NCBI RefSeq assembly: GCF_009770985.1
Contig: NZ_WSRW01000001.1
Span: 434,001 to 498,000 of the forward strand
Direction: 5' to 3'
DNA length: 64,000 nt
Source: Mucilaginibacter lacusdianchii
GTDB lineage: Bacteria > Bacteroidota > Bacteroidia > Sphingobacteriales > Sphingobacteriaceae
Position numbers and translations under genes: made by a program
Notes under the pieces: generated by a model
Databases searched by the model: none
The model's input: the letters and a program-made list of their open reading frames with translations, nothing else
What the model was told of the DNA's origin: nothing
Shown: one piece after another, positions 1-9,117 of the stretch
Layout of the letters: every line of letters starts with the position of its first letter
How positions within the stretch are numbered: position 1 is the first letter of the stretch

Positions 1-252
1 ATTTTCGATAGCTGAATTTTTACCCACTTCCGGTATCGAACCTGCTCCCATCCCCTCGGTTAAGCTGGCACCCAATTGTACTTTGTTTGGTATAGGGCTA
101 AGCTCAAGAGCTTGCGCATCGGTATTACAAATTATAAAGTCAACACCGGTGATACCTTGCCTATACATGTGGTTTACCGCATTACCGCCACCACCGCCAA
201 CACCAACTACTTTGATGATTGACGATTTTTCTTTTAACATCTCAAACTGCAT
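1..252 (-). CDS. ftsZ: FtsZ cell division GTPase (N-terminal part, cut by window edge)
   Basis: FtsZ is the tubulin-like GTPase that forms the cytokinetic Z ring and is tethered to the membrane by FtsA. Only the first 84 codons lie in the window; the gene continues beyond base 1. The translation begins MQFEMLKEKSSIIKVVGVGG, and the glycine run GGGGGN at about residues 18-23 is the first nucleotide-binding loop of FtsZ, followed by the expected NTDAQAL segment. The tubulin signature GGGTGTG lies outside the window. It is the last visible gene of the dcw cluster, 124 bp downstream of the ftsA stop. The start was chosen as the ATG that places about 12 residues before the Rossmann-type strand; a second in-frame ATG four codons later is also possible. 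Confidence 0.95.
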   Translation of the reverse strand, partial: MQFEMLKEKSSIIKVVGVGGGGGNAVNHMYRQGITGVDFIICNTDAQALELSPIPNKVQLGASLTEGMGAGSIPEVGKNSAIEN

Positions 253-376
253 GGCTCTTATTTTCAGGAATATGTGAATTCGTGGATATTTAATTTTCGC
301 AATCGTAATATTAACACTTTTTTCGGTTACATTTTTGAAATATTTTTCATTTTCAGATAAATACTTCAATTGTATT

Positions 377-1723
377 TTACTTCAAAAAGTCTTCGTCCTT
401 GATATCGTCTTTGATGAATTTTTTACCGGTTTCCAGTATTTTGCCCAACAAACCAAACCGGCGCTCATCAGCATTAAACTTCGGCTTTTCGGTTTTGGTT
501 TCGGGTTGTACCGAAGCCTGGTTGTTATATTCCATTTTTTGAATACCTTTTATCAGTAAACCGATACCAGTGGCAAAAGTTGGGCTTTGCAGTTCTTCAA
601 ATGTATTTTTGGGTAACACTTCGTTTTTGGCCAAGTGCTCATTAGGGTATCCTACACGGCAATCCAAACCGGTTACATATTCTACCAATTGCGGCAAGTG
701 TTTCAGTTGTGCACCACCACCGGTAATAACAATACCCGCAATCAGTTTCTTTTCGTAACCCGATGATTTGATTTCGTAATACACATGCTCAATGATCTCT
801 TCAACACGGGCCTGGATGATATACGCCAGGTTTTTAACTGAAATTTCCTTTGCATCACGGCCACGCAAACCCGGTACGCATACAATTTCATTTTCCCGGT
901 TCTCATCTGCCAGGGCCGAACCAAATCTTACCTTTAGTTGCTCGGCAATGTTGCGCATTACTGCACAGCCTTCGCGAATATCCTCCGTTACACTGTTACC
1001 ACCAAACGGAATTACCGCTGTATGACGAATAATGCCTTCATGAAAAATAGCTACGTCGGTAGTACCACCACCAATATCCACCAGTACCACGCCGGCTTCT
1101 TTTTCTTCGTCGCTCAGTACAGATTCTGAAGATGCCAAAGGCTCCAAAATCAGCTCCTGACTTTCCAAATGTGCTTTAGTTACACATTTTACGATATTTT
1201 TGATAGCCGTAACCTGCCCAGAAATGATATGGAAATTTGCTTCCAGACGCACACCCGACATCCCGATCGGGTCTTTAATTCCTGGCTCGTTATCTACAGT
1301 AAATTCTTGCGGTAACACATGAATAATTTCCTCGCCCGGAGGCATTACCAGATTATACATATCTTCAATCAGCTTTTCTATATCCTTACGGCTGATTTCG
1401 GAATTTAAATCACGGCGGGTAATTAAACCGCGATGTTGCAGGCTTTTAATGTGCTGACCGGCAATACCTACGTTCACTACACGTATCTCTACGTTAGATT
1501 GTGAACCGGCAATTTCTACCGCCTGGTTTATGCCTTGTACAGTTTTATCGATGTTAGATACCATCCCCCTGGTAACGCCTGCCGACTCGGCTTTACCTAT
1601 TCCTAATACTTCAATTTTGCCGTTTTTACTGCGGCGGCCAACAATAGCGCAGATTTTGGTGGTACCAATATCTAACCCTACTACAATTGGCGAACTCTTT
1701 TCCTGTGGTATACTCTTTTCCAT
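377..1723 (-). CDS. ftsA: Cell division protein FtsA
   Basis: FtsA is an actin-like ATPase that anchors FtsZ filaments to the inner membrane and recruits later division proteins. The 448-residue protein has the two actin-family phosphate motifs: LDIGTTK near residues 17-23 and DIGGGTTD near 216-223. The inserted 1C domain falls between them. A basic amphipathic helix near the C-terminus (about 421-440, RRFGLLGKILETGKKFIK) fits the membrane-targeting sequence. The family is usually 410-450 residues. The gene lies between ftsQ, whose stop is 3 bp upstream, and ftsZ, the usual order, and is presumably in the same transcript. Confidence 0.97.
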   Translation of the reverse strand: MEKSIPQEKSSPIVVGLDIGTTKICAIVGRRSKNGKIEVLGIGKAESAGVTRGMVSNIDKTVQGINQAVEIAGSQSNVEIRVVNVGIAGQHIKSLQHRGLITRRDLNSEISRKDIEKLIEDMYNLVMPPGEEIIHVLPQEFTVDNEPGIKDPIGMSGVRLEANFHIISGQVTAIKNIVKCVTKAHLESQELILEPLASSESVLSDEEKEAGVVLVDIGGGTTDVAIFHEGIIRHTAVIPFGGNSVTEDIREGCAVMRNIAEQLKVRFGSALADENRENEIVCVPGLRGRDAKEISVKNLAYIIQARVEEIIEHVYYEIKSSGYEKKLIAGIVITGGGAQLKHLPQLVEYVTGLDCRVGYPNEHLAKNEVLPKNTFEELQSPTFATGIGLLIKGIQKMEYNNQASVQPETKTEKPKFNADERRFGLLGKILETGKKFIKDDIKDEDFLK

Positions 1724-1726
1724 AAA

Positions 1727-2608
1727 TCAATTTTTTTGGGATGTGTTTTCCGTTAGGTTGCTGTTGGTTGAATCCTGTTTTGTTACATTAATATGCTTAC
1801 CAGCGCTATCGGCTTTAAAGTTTTCACTTTTAATGCCAATTACCTGGTTTGCGTATTTAATGTTGATAATTTTATACTTGTCCCACCCGGTTTGCGGAAT
1901 GGCTTGCTTGTAAAATATTTTAAGGTTATGAAACTTTGTATCCAGCGAATCGGCATTGCCCAGTAATATCTTGTGACTGCCAACCCGTGGAACCAGCTCC
2001 ATTTCATGATCCTGATTTACATATATCTGTGCTATCTGTGCATTCCATAAGGTATCCTTACGAATAAAATCGGCAGTTTTGTACAGTCCTTTCGCTAATG
2101 CAGAATGTAAGCTATCCACCCTGTTGGCAAACAACTCATCAATATTACCATTGGCTACCAGCACCGGAGCAGTAAAATTGCTGGACAGCGGAATTTTTAA
2201 ACCGTGCTGATCAATATAAAAATCTTGATCGAAACGATTTAAGATGCGCATGATGGGTTGCCGTTGGCTAATTTCCACACGGATAATGCCGTCCATATCG
2301 GCATAAACGGTAGCCGACTCAATAAATGGATTTGCTTTCAGTTTGTTTTCCAGATCATGAATATTAATAGTATTCATTTGGCGGCCTACCAGCTGATGAT
2401 TGTTTACGCCTAAAATGTTATCTACCTCATCGCGGTCTATAAACGATTGCGTGCCTGGAATGTAAACGTTTACCGCTTTACACACCTCTGCTGCTTTTTT
2501 GCTGTCGATGAAACTCATCAGCACAATTAACCCACTTAAGCTGGCTACCCAGCTAAATGCAATTCCAATGCGTTTCCACGGTATCTTACTCCACATGTCC
2601 CAAAGCAC
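1727..2608 (-). CDS. ftsQ: Cell division protein FtsQ (DivIB-like)
   Basis: FtsQ is a bitopic inner-membrane divisome protein linking FtsA/FtsZ to the septal synthase FtsI-FtsW through FtsL and FtsB. The 293-residue protein has a short cytoplasmic N-terminus, one transmembrane helix at about residues 13-34, and a periplasmic part. That part begins with a POTRA-like segment, roughly 45-115, containing the stretch INIHDLENKLKANPFIESATV. Sequence similarity in this family is low, so the call rests on size, topology and position between murC and ftsA. Its start overlaps the murC end by 23 bp. The C-terminal tail after about residue 255 is polar and probably disordered. Confidence 0.88.
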   Translation of the reverse strand: MLWDMWSKIPWKRIGIAFSWVASLSGLIVLMSFIDSKKAAEVCKAVNVYIPGTQSFIDRDEVDNILGVNNHQLVGRQMNTINIHDLENKLKANPFIESATVYADMDGIIRVEISQRQPIMRILNRFDQDFYIDQHGLKIPLSSNFTAPVLVANGNIDELFANRVDSLHSALAKGLYKTADFIRKDTLWNAQIAQIYVNQDHEMELVPRVGSHKILLGNADSLDTKFHNLKIFYKQAIPQTGWDKYKIINIKYANQVIGIKSENFKADSAGKHINVTKQDSTNSNLTENTSQKN

Positions 2609-3956
2609 TTTTTAAGGGTTCAATAATTTGATCAATATCACCCGCTCCTACTGTTAACAGCAGCTCAGGTTTTTCTTTGTGTACACGGTCTATCACATCC
2701 TGCATGCTACCGCACAAATGTTTGTTTTTTAACTGCATGCGGGATAAAATCATATTTGAATTTACACCTTCAATGGGCAGTTCGCGGGCAGGGTAAATAT
2801 CCAGCATCAACAACTCATCTGTTAAATCAAGTGCCTCGGCAAAACCATCGGCAAAATCGCGCGTGCGGGAAAACAGGTGCGGCTGAAATATTGTAGTAAG
2901 CTTACGATCAGGATATAACTTTTTAACTGATGACAAGCAGGCTCTCAACTCTTCGGGGTGATGAGCATAATCATCTATGTAAATATGCCGCGAGTTTTTC
3001 ACGATGTACTCAAAACGGCGCTTTACGCCTGTAAATGAAGCCAGCGCATTTTTAATATGGTGCGGCATCAAGCCCATGTACAATGCTACCTGAATAGCAG
3101 CCACAGCATTTTCCACATTATGTGTTCCGGGAATGCCTAATTTGATATTGCCGATCACCATATCGCGGTTCAGAAAATCAAAATAGAAATCGCCGTTCCT
3201 GATATTAATATTCTCTGCTACAGCGTCAGCCGGCTCGCCTTTAATGCTATATGATGTGCAGTGATCACCTGTTATAGGCAACCCCTTTTTCACTACAATT
3301 TTGCCATCTTCTTTTACCTGAGAAGCAAACAACTGGAACGATTCCGTTAACTGCTCAGGACTGCCATAGATATCCAGATGATCGGCATCCATTGAGGTAA
3401 TAACGGCGATATCCGGATATAAGGTCAAGAATGAACGGTCATATTCGTCAGCTTCTACCACCACGATATTAGATTTACCATACAACACATTGCTTTGGTA
3501 ATTTACCGTAATACCACCCAAAAATGCCGAGCAATCTTTACCCGCCTCTTTTAAGATATGGGCAATAAGGCTTGAGGTAGTGGTTTTACCATGTGTACCG
3601 GCAACCGCAACTGTAAACATGCCTTTGCTGATGATACCTAAAACCTGCGAACGTTTGTATAGTTCAAAACCCCTGTCTTGAAAAGATTTTAAGATGCTCA
3701 AGTCTTTTGGAACAGCAGGTGTATAAATCACCAGCGTTTTTTCGTCGGGTGTATTAAATGCTGCCGGGATGAAACTTGTGTTATCCGAAAAAATAACTGA
3801 TATGCCTTCTGCAGATAAAGCGTCTGTAAGATGCGTTGGCGTTTTGTCGTAACCGCAAACCATGCAACCAATATGATGGAAATAGCGGGCCAGGCCACTC
3901 ATGCCTATACCACCAATGCCAATCAAATAAACGTTGCGTATGTTTTGCAATTCCAT
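2586..3956 (-). CDS. murC: UDP-N-acetylmuramate--L-alanine ligase
   Basis: MurC adds L-alanine to UDP-MurNAc in the cytoplasm, the first ATP-dependent step in building the peptidoglycan stem peptide. The 456-residue sequence shows the N-terminal dinucleotide-like loop GIGGIGMSGLA (about 13-23), the Mur ligase P-loop GTHGKTTT (about 120-127), the DADHLD motif, and the conserved DDYAHHP segment of MurC. Length is typical. It sits between murG and ftsQ in the dcw run and overlaps ftsQ, suggesting coupled translation. Confidence 0.97.
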   Translation of the reverse strand: MELQNIRNVYLIGIGGIGMSGLARYFHHIGCMVCGYDKTPTHLTDALSAEGISVIFSDNTSFIPAAFNTPDEKTLVIYTPAVPKDLSILKSFQDRGFELYKRSQVLGIISKGMFTVAVAGTHGKTTTSSLIAHILKEAGKDCSAFLGGITVNYQSNVLYGKSNIVVVEADEYDRSFLTLYPDIAVITSMDADHLDIYGSPEQLTESFQLFASQVKEDGKIVVKKGLPITGDHCTSYSIKGEPADAVAENINIRNGDFYFDFLNRDMVIGNIKLGIPGTHNVENAVAAIQVALYMGLMPHHIKNALASFTGVKRRFEYIVKNSRHIYIDDYAHHPEELRACLSSVKKLYPDRKLTTIFQPHLFSRTRDFADGFAEALDLTDELLMLDIYPARELPIEGVNSNMILSRMQLKNKHLCGSMQDVIDRVHKEKPELLLTVGAGDIDQIIEPLKSALGHVE

Positions 3957-3985
3957 GTTATCAGTTTCTCGTAATAAGGTGTTTC

Positions 3986-5143
3986 TTATTTTTTAGTATT
4001 TATTATATCTATCACCTGCTGCGCTATTACCTCATCAGCATTTGGCAAAGCCAGCTTACTGATGTTAGCACTCAATTGCGCTTGCTCAGCTTCGTTATTT
4101 AACAACGCCAATGCCTGAGGCACCAGTTGCACTTCGGCTTCTAAATCACTTACCAATACCGCCGCCTGGTGTTCAACCAATGCCAACGCATTTTTTGTTT
4201 GATGATCTTCGGCCACGTTAGGCGATGGCACCAGCAACACCGGCTTACCTACTATGCATAGCTCGGCTATGGTACCGGCACCGGCGCGTGATATAATTAC
4301 GTCGGCAGCGGCATAAGCTAAATCCATCCGGTTTACAAACTCCATAATGCGGATGTTTGGATGATAGTTTTCGCCCAGCTTTTCGATGATGCCTTTATAA
4401 TACACCTTTCCGGTTTGCCATATCAGCTGCACATCAGCGGCTATAATTTTATCCAGGTTAGCCAGTATGCTGTTGTTCAGTGTACGTGCCCCCAAGCTAC
4501 CACCGGTTACCAATATGGTTTTCTTTCCGGATGACAGTTTATATTCCTGAAAAGCAGCCTCGCGTTTGCCGGCCGTATTTACGGATTCGCGCCGTACAGG
4601 GTTACCTGTTTTGATGATTTTTGCAGCAGGAAAAAATTTGTCCATGCCATCAAAAGCCACACATATTTTTTTTGCGTTTTTGCTAAGCCATTTATTGGTA
4701 ACGCCAGCATATGAATTTTGCTCCTGTATCAGCGTAGGCACTCCTTTTTGCGAAGCCGCATACAGTAACGGGCCAGAAGCATAACCACCTACGCCAACAG
4801 CTGCGTCAGGTTTAAATTCTTTAATGATACTGCCTGCCTTGATAATACTACCTATTAGCTTAAACGGTAGCATCAGGTTTTTAAGGATAGATTTGCGTTG
4901 AATACCCTGAATATCTAAACCTATAATTTTGTAACCTGCCGCCGGAACTTTTTCCATCTCCATACGCCCATTGGCGCCAACAAACAAAATCTCCGTATCC
5001 GGACGCAGCTTTTTCAGCGCATTGGCAATAGACACAGCCGGAAATATATGCCCGCCTGTACCACCACCACTAATGATGATACGCAGCGCACGCCCCTGAG
5101 TGGCTTGTTTGCTGTTTGCCGTATTTCCCTGTCCGTTTTGCAT
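3986..5143 (-). CDS. murG: Undecaprenyl-diphospho-muramoylpentapeptide GlcNAc transferase
   Basis: MurG transfers GlcNAc from UDP-GlcNAc to lipid I to make lipid II at the inner face of the cytoplasmic membrane. The 385-residue GT-B glycosyltransferase has the first glycine loop GGGTGGH at about 26-32 and the second-domain VTGGSLGA loop, then the RAGAGTIAEL segment of the UDP-GlcNAc site. The first 17 residues are polar and unlike the family core, so initiation slightly further in cannot be excluded; no better ATG is apparent. It follows ftsW by 51 bp. Confidence 0.96.
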   Translation of the reverse strand: MQNGQGNTANSKQATQGRALRIIISGGGTGGHIFPAVSIANALKKLRPDTEILFVGANGRMEMEKVPAAGYKIIGLDIQGIQRKSILKNLMLPFKLIGSIIKAGSIIKEFKPDAAVGVGGYASGPLLYAASQKGVPTLIQEQNSYAGVTNKWLSKNAKKICVAFDGMDKFFPAAKIIKTGNPVRRESVNTAGKREAAFQEYKLSSGKKTILVTGGSLGARTLNNSILANLDKIIAADVQLIWQTGKVYYKGIIEKLGENYHPNIRIMEFVNRMDLAYAAADVIISRAGAGTIAELCIVGKPVLLVPSPNVAEDHQTKNALALVEHQAAVLVSDLEAEVQLVPQALALLNNEAEQAQLSANISKLALPNADEVIAQQVIDIINTKK

Positions 5144-5194
5144 ATATTATAATATTCAGTTTAAACAAAAGTGCCCCATTTAAGGGGTTAGGCG

Positions 5195-6373
5195 TTAAGC
5201 CTCTACTATTTGTCCAACTACAACCTTGCGGCTTTCTTTTACTTCTATTTTTTTATTTTCCTCATTTTCATCAATGTGGCGGCTTACCGACAAGATGATA
5301 CCGAAGGCTACACTGGTAAACAGTATTGATGTACCACCCATACTTACCAAAGGCAGCGGCACACCGGTTACTGGCCCCAACCCTACTGCAACTGCCATAT
5401 TAGCAAACGCCTGTATGGTTAAGCTAAAACTTAATCCAGCCGCCAACAATGCACCAAATGCTTTTGGCGCTTTAGTTACAATTTTAATACACCTGTATAA
5501 CAAAAACAGGTATATCATAATAATAGCAACCCCACCAAACATGCCATACTCTTCAACAATAGTGGCATACACAAAGTCGGAATATGGGTGAGGTAGGTAG
5601 TTACGCTCGGTACTGTTACCCGGCCCTTTACCAGCTATACCGCCGGTAGCTATCGCAATTTTAGCATGATCTGACTGAAACGACTTATCCGGGTCAGCTT
5701 TATCATGATGCAAAAACGAATTGATACGTGAATAGTATGTTTTACGACGCGGGCCCAATAATATTACACCTGTCAAAAGTACCGCCCCTGCCAAACACAC
5801 CACAGCAATTTGCTTAACACTGATACGACCAATAATCAACAACAAAATGCTTACACCAAAAAGCATTAACGCGGTTGATAAGTTGGCCAGTGCAATCAAA
5901 ATAAAAACAATACATACCGAGCCCATAATAGGTACAAATGATTGCTTTACATCCTTGATATTTTCCTGTTTGCGCGATAATGTCCGCGCCAGATAGGTAA
6001 TCAGGGCCAGCTTTGCCAAATCCGAAGTTTGGAACGTTAAGCCGGTGCCAGGGATGGCCACCCAACGGCTTGCACCGTTTACGTGGCTACCAAAAACCAA
6101 TGTATAAAGCAGTAACGGTATAGTAATAACCATCAACAATTTAGAAATACCTGCATAATACCGGTAATCCAGTTTATGGGAGATATACATCAGCGCTATA
6201 CCACCAATCATCATAAACATATGCTTCATGAGTATCGACTCTGCTCCAACCCCACGTTTATAAGCTAACGTTCCGGTTGAACTGTATACAGCCAGCAGCG
6301 ATATCACCGAAAGCAATATCACAATAAGCCATATCCAGCGGTCGCCCTTGGTTCTGCTTAAAATCCTATCCAT
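5195..6373 (-). CDS. ftsW: SEDS peptidoglycan glycosyltransferase FtsW
   Basis: FtsW is the SEDS-family polymerase that makes septal glycan strands together with the class B PBP FtsI. The 392-residue protein is a polytopic membrane protein of about ten hydrophobic helices. It contains family segments around GVGAESILMKH, the HPYSDFVYATIVEEYG loop, and the C-terminal GLGPVTGVPLPLVSMGG region. The position between murD and murG in the dcw cluster favours FtsW over the paralogue RodA. The cytoplasmic C-terminal tail is charged. Confidence 0.95.
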   Translation of the reverse strand: MDRILSRTKGDRWIWLIVILLSVISLLAVYSSTGTLAYKRGVGAESILMKHMFMMIGGIALMYISHKLDYRYYAGISKLLMVITIPLLLYTLVFGSHVNGASRWVAIPGTGLTFQTSDLAKLALITYLARTLSRKQENIKDVKQSFVPIMGSVCIVFILIALANLSTALMLFGVSILLLIIGRISVKQIAVVCLAGAVLLTGVILLGPRRKTYYSRINSFLHHDKADPDKSFQSDHAKIAIATGGIAGKGPGNSTERNYLPHPYSDFVYATIVEEYGMFGGVAIIMIYLFLLYRCIKIVTKAPKAFGALLAAGLSFSLTIQAFANMAVAVGLGPVTGVPLPLVSMGGTSILFTSVAFGIILSVSRHIDENEENKKIEVKESRKVVVGQIVEA

Positions 6374-6439
6374 CTTTTACCCAATTAGTATATGTTACGA
6401 ATCAGCTAATATTAATTCTGTTGTATGTTCAAAAAGTGC

Positions 6440-7831
6440 TTACAGCTCCATTACCGCTTTTTTAAACTGCTCGCCACGGTCTTCGTAGCTTTTGAACAGG
6501 TCAAAGCTGGCGCAGGCTGGCGATAACAATACAGTATCACCTTTTTTAGCCAGTTGATAAGCCGCTTGTACAGCATCTTTTGCCGAAGCGGTATCTACAA
6601 TAGTTTTCACATCTTCAGCAAATGCCTGATGAATGCGACCATTGTTAGTACCCATACATACGATGGCTTTTACTTTCTTTTGCACTAAGTCGCGCAGTTC
6701 ATTGTAATCGTTACCTTTATCAACGCCGCCTAAAATTAAAACCACGTCGCCAGGCATGCTTTCCAAGGCGTACCAGGTTGAGTTCACGTTGGTTGCTTTT
6801 GAATCGTTGATGAAATTGATACCCGAAATTTGCGCTACGTGCTCCAGGCGATGTTCAACATTTTTAAAATCGCCCATACTCTCCCGGATAGACTGATTTC
6901 TCAATTCCAGTACTTTCGACACAATTCCGGACGCCATTGAATTGTAGATGTTGTGCTTACCCTGCAGGGCCAATTTGTTGATGGTCATTTGAAGATGGTT
7001 TTTTGGTGTAGTAATATTTATCTCTTCTCCGTTAAGGTATGCCCCTAACGCTAATTCTTCTTTTATAGAAAATGGCAATTGCTGCGCAGCAAACGTGCGG
7101 CCCGCCATATATTTTACGGTTTCGGCATCATCGACACAGTAAATGAAATAATCATCTGCTTTCTGATTTTGCGTGATGCGGAATTTAGACGCCACATAGT
7201 TGTCCATCTGGTAATCGTATCGATCCAGATGATCGGGCGTGATGTTCAACAACACGGCAATGTTTACCCTGAATTTATACATGTCATCCAGCATAAAGCT
7301 GCTCAGCTCCAGCACGTAGTACTCAAATTTTTCCGTAGCTACCTGATAGGCGAAGCTTTTACCAATGTTACCAGCCAGGCCTACGTTCAAACCTGCATTT
7401 TTCAGGATGTGGTAAGTTAAACTGGTGGTAGTAGTTTTACCATTTGAACCGGTAATACCAATAATTTTTGCGTTGGTATAGCGGCCGGCAAATTCTATTT
7501 CAGATACTACTGAAATACCCTTTTCGCGCAATGCTTGTATAACTGGCGCCTTTTCGGGTATACCCGGACTTTTAATTACTTCGGCTGCATTAAAGATTTC
7601 TTCTTCAGTGTGCTGCTTTTCTTCGAAGCGGATATTCCAACCTTGCAGTTGTTGTTTGTATTTATCAGCAATAGCACCAAAATCTGAAACAAAAACATCA
7701 TAACCCTGCTGTTGAGCGAGGTATGCAGCGCCTACGCCGCTTTCGCCAGCGCCCAGCACTACAAGCCTTGCCCCTGCTCCTTTTAAAGAGAAGGAATTAG
7801 CCTGGTTAGATATGTTGTTTGTTTTGCTCAT
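6440..7831 (-). CDS. murD: UDP-N-acetylmuramoyl-L-alanine--D-glutamate ligase
   Basis: MurD adds D-glutamate to UDP-MurNAc-L-Ala. The 463-residue protein has the N-terminal nucleotide-like loop LGAGESGVGAA (about 26-36), the ATP P-loop GSNGKTTT (about 128-135), the NITPDHLDRY motif, and the late LSPACASFDLF segment characteristic of MurD. The first 20 or so residues extend beyond the core and are hydrophilic. The neighbours mraY (19 bp upstream) and ftsW give the standard cluster order. Confidence 0.97.
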   Translation of the reverse strand: MSKTNNISNQANSFSLKGAGARLVVLGAGESGVGAAYLAQQQGYDVFVSDFGAIADKYKQQLQGWNIRFEEKQHTEEEIFNAAEVIKSPGIPEKAPVIQALREKGISVVSEIEFAGRYTNAKIIGITGSNGKTTTTSLTYHILKNAGLNVGLAGNIGKSFAYQVATEKFEYYVLELSSFMLDDMYKFRVNIAVLLNITPDHLDRYDYQMDNYVASKFRITQNQKADDYFIYCVDDAETVKYMAGRTFAAQQLPFSIKEELALGAYLNGEEINITTPKNHLQMTINKLALQGKHNIYNSMASGIVSKVLELRNQSIRESMGDFKNVEHRLEHVAQISGINFINDSKATNVNSTWYALESMPGDVVLILGGVDKGNDYNELRDLVQKKVKAIVCMGTNNGRIHQAFAEDVKTIVDTASAKDAVQAAYQLAKKGDTVLLSPACASFDLFKSYEDRGEQFKKAVMEL

Positions 7832-7850
7832 TTAGTTTTTTGTTCTTTTA

Positions 7851-9092
7851 CTATCTCAACTTCAAAGTGATCATGGTAATAATGGCCAGCATGATACCGA
7901 TAATCCAAAACCGGGTTACAATTTTGGCTTCATGAAAACCTTTCTTTTGATAATGGTGATGTAAAGGCGCCATCAGAAAAACACGACGACCTTCGCCAAA
8001 CCGCTTTTTGGTAAACTTAAAATATCCTACCTGCAACAATACCGATGCATTTTCAATCAGGAACACGCCGCATAGTATAGGCAACATTAATTCTTTGCGA
8101 ATCACTATTGCAAATACGGCTATGATACCGCCGATAGCCAGACTACCTGTATCGCCCATAAATACTTGTGCCGGAAATGAATTATACCACAAAAAGCCTA
8201 CACAAGCCCCCACAAAAGCACCGGCAAAAATCACCAGCTCTCCCGAATTGGGGATGTACATAATATTCAGGTAATCGGATATCAAAACGTTACCCGATAC
8301 GTAGGCCAGAATAGCCAATGTAACACCAATAATAGCTGAAGTACCAGTAGCCAGACCATCAATACCGTCGGTAATGTTAGCGCCGTTTGAAATGAAGGTG
8401 ATAATGAATATCACAAATAGCAAAAACACCAGCAGTGCATAGTGTTCATAACCCGGACCAATGAATTTTAACACCTTAGCGTAATCAAACTCGTTGTTTT
8501 TGTAAAACGGTACAGTAGTTTTGGTTGATTTAATATCCTGCGTATAAATCGGTGTATTGTTCTTCATATGAAAGTTTACCGGTGCATCATATTTAACCGG
8601 CAGCTTTACTTCCTGACGCATTACAATATCTGAATGAAAATACATGGTCCAGCCTACAATCAGCGACAAGCCCACCTGACCAACAATTTTAAAGCGGCCA
8701 GCTAAACCCTCTTTATTCTTCTTGAATACCTTTATGTAATCATCTAGAAAGCCGATAGCGCCCAACCATACTGTAGTTACCAGCATCAGGATAATATAAA
8801 TGTTATCCAGCTTGGCAAACAGCAGGGTTGGTATAAGGATACCCAGCAAAATAATGATACCGCCCATAGTTGGCGTACCAGCTTTTTGCATCTGGCCTTC
8901 CAAACCCAGGTTACGTACGGTTTCACCCACCTGTTTGTAGCGCAGATAGTCGATCAATCGGCGGCCCCAAACGGTGGTTACAATAAGCGATACAATTACC
9001 GCCATAGCCATACGGAACGTAATGTACTGAAACACCCCTGCACCAGGGATATTGTAGTTACGGTCCAAATAGCTAAACAGGTAATATAGCAT
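7851..9092 (-). CDS. mraY: Phospho-N-acetylmuramoyl-pentapeptide transferase
   Basis: MraY transfers phospho-MurNAc-pentapeptide to undecaprenyl phosphate, forming lipid I in the inner membrane. The 413-residue protein has about ten transmembrane helices and the family motifs [35 protein letters not shown] and the MAPLHHHYQ loop. It is some 50 residues longer than the E. coli enzyme. The extra length is a polar insertion at about 165-215 (between the HSDIVM and FIGPGYEHY segments) that appears to face one side of the membrane. My recollection is that long MraY forms are common in Bacteroidota. Confidence 0.97.
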   Translation of the reverse strand: MLYYLFSYLDRNYNIPGAGVFQYITFRMAMAVIVSLIVTTVWGRRLIDYLRYKQVGETVRNLGLEGQMQKAGTPTMGGIIILLGILIPTLLFAKLDNIYIILMLVTTVWLGAIGFLDDYIKVFKKNKEGLAGRFKIVGQVGLSLIVGWTMYFHSDIVMRQEVKLPVKYDAPVNFHMKNNTPIYTQDIKSTKTTVPFYKNNEFDYAKVLKFIGPGYEHYALLVFLLFVIFIITFISNGANITDGIDGLATGTSAIIGVTLAILAYVSGNVLISDYLNIMYIPNSGELVIFAGAFVGACVGFLWYNSFPAQVFMGDTGSLAIGGIIAVFAIVIRKELMLPILCGVFLIENASVLLQVGYFKFTKKRFGEGRRVFLMAPLHHHYQKKGFHEAKIVTRFWIIGIMLAIITMITLKLR

Positions 9093-9117
9093 GTGTTTTT
9101 ATCTTAAATTTTAATTT

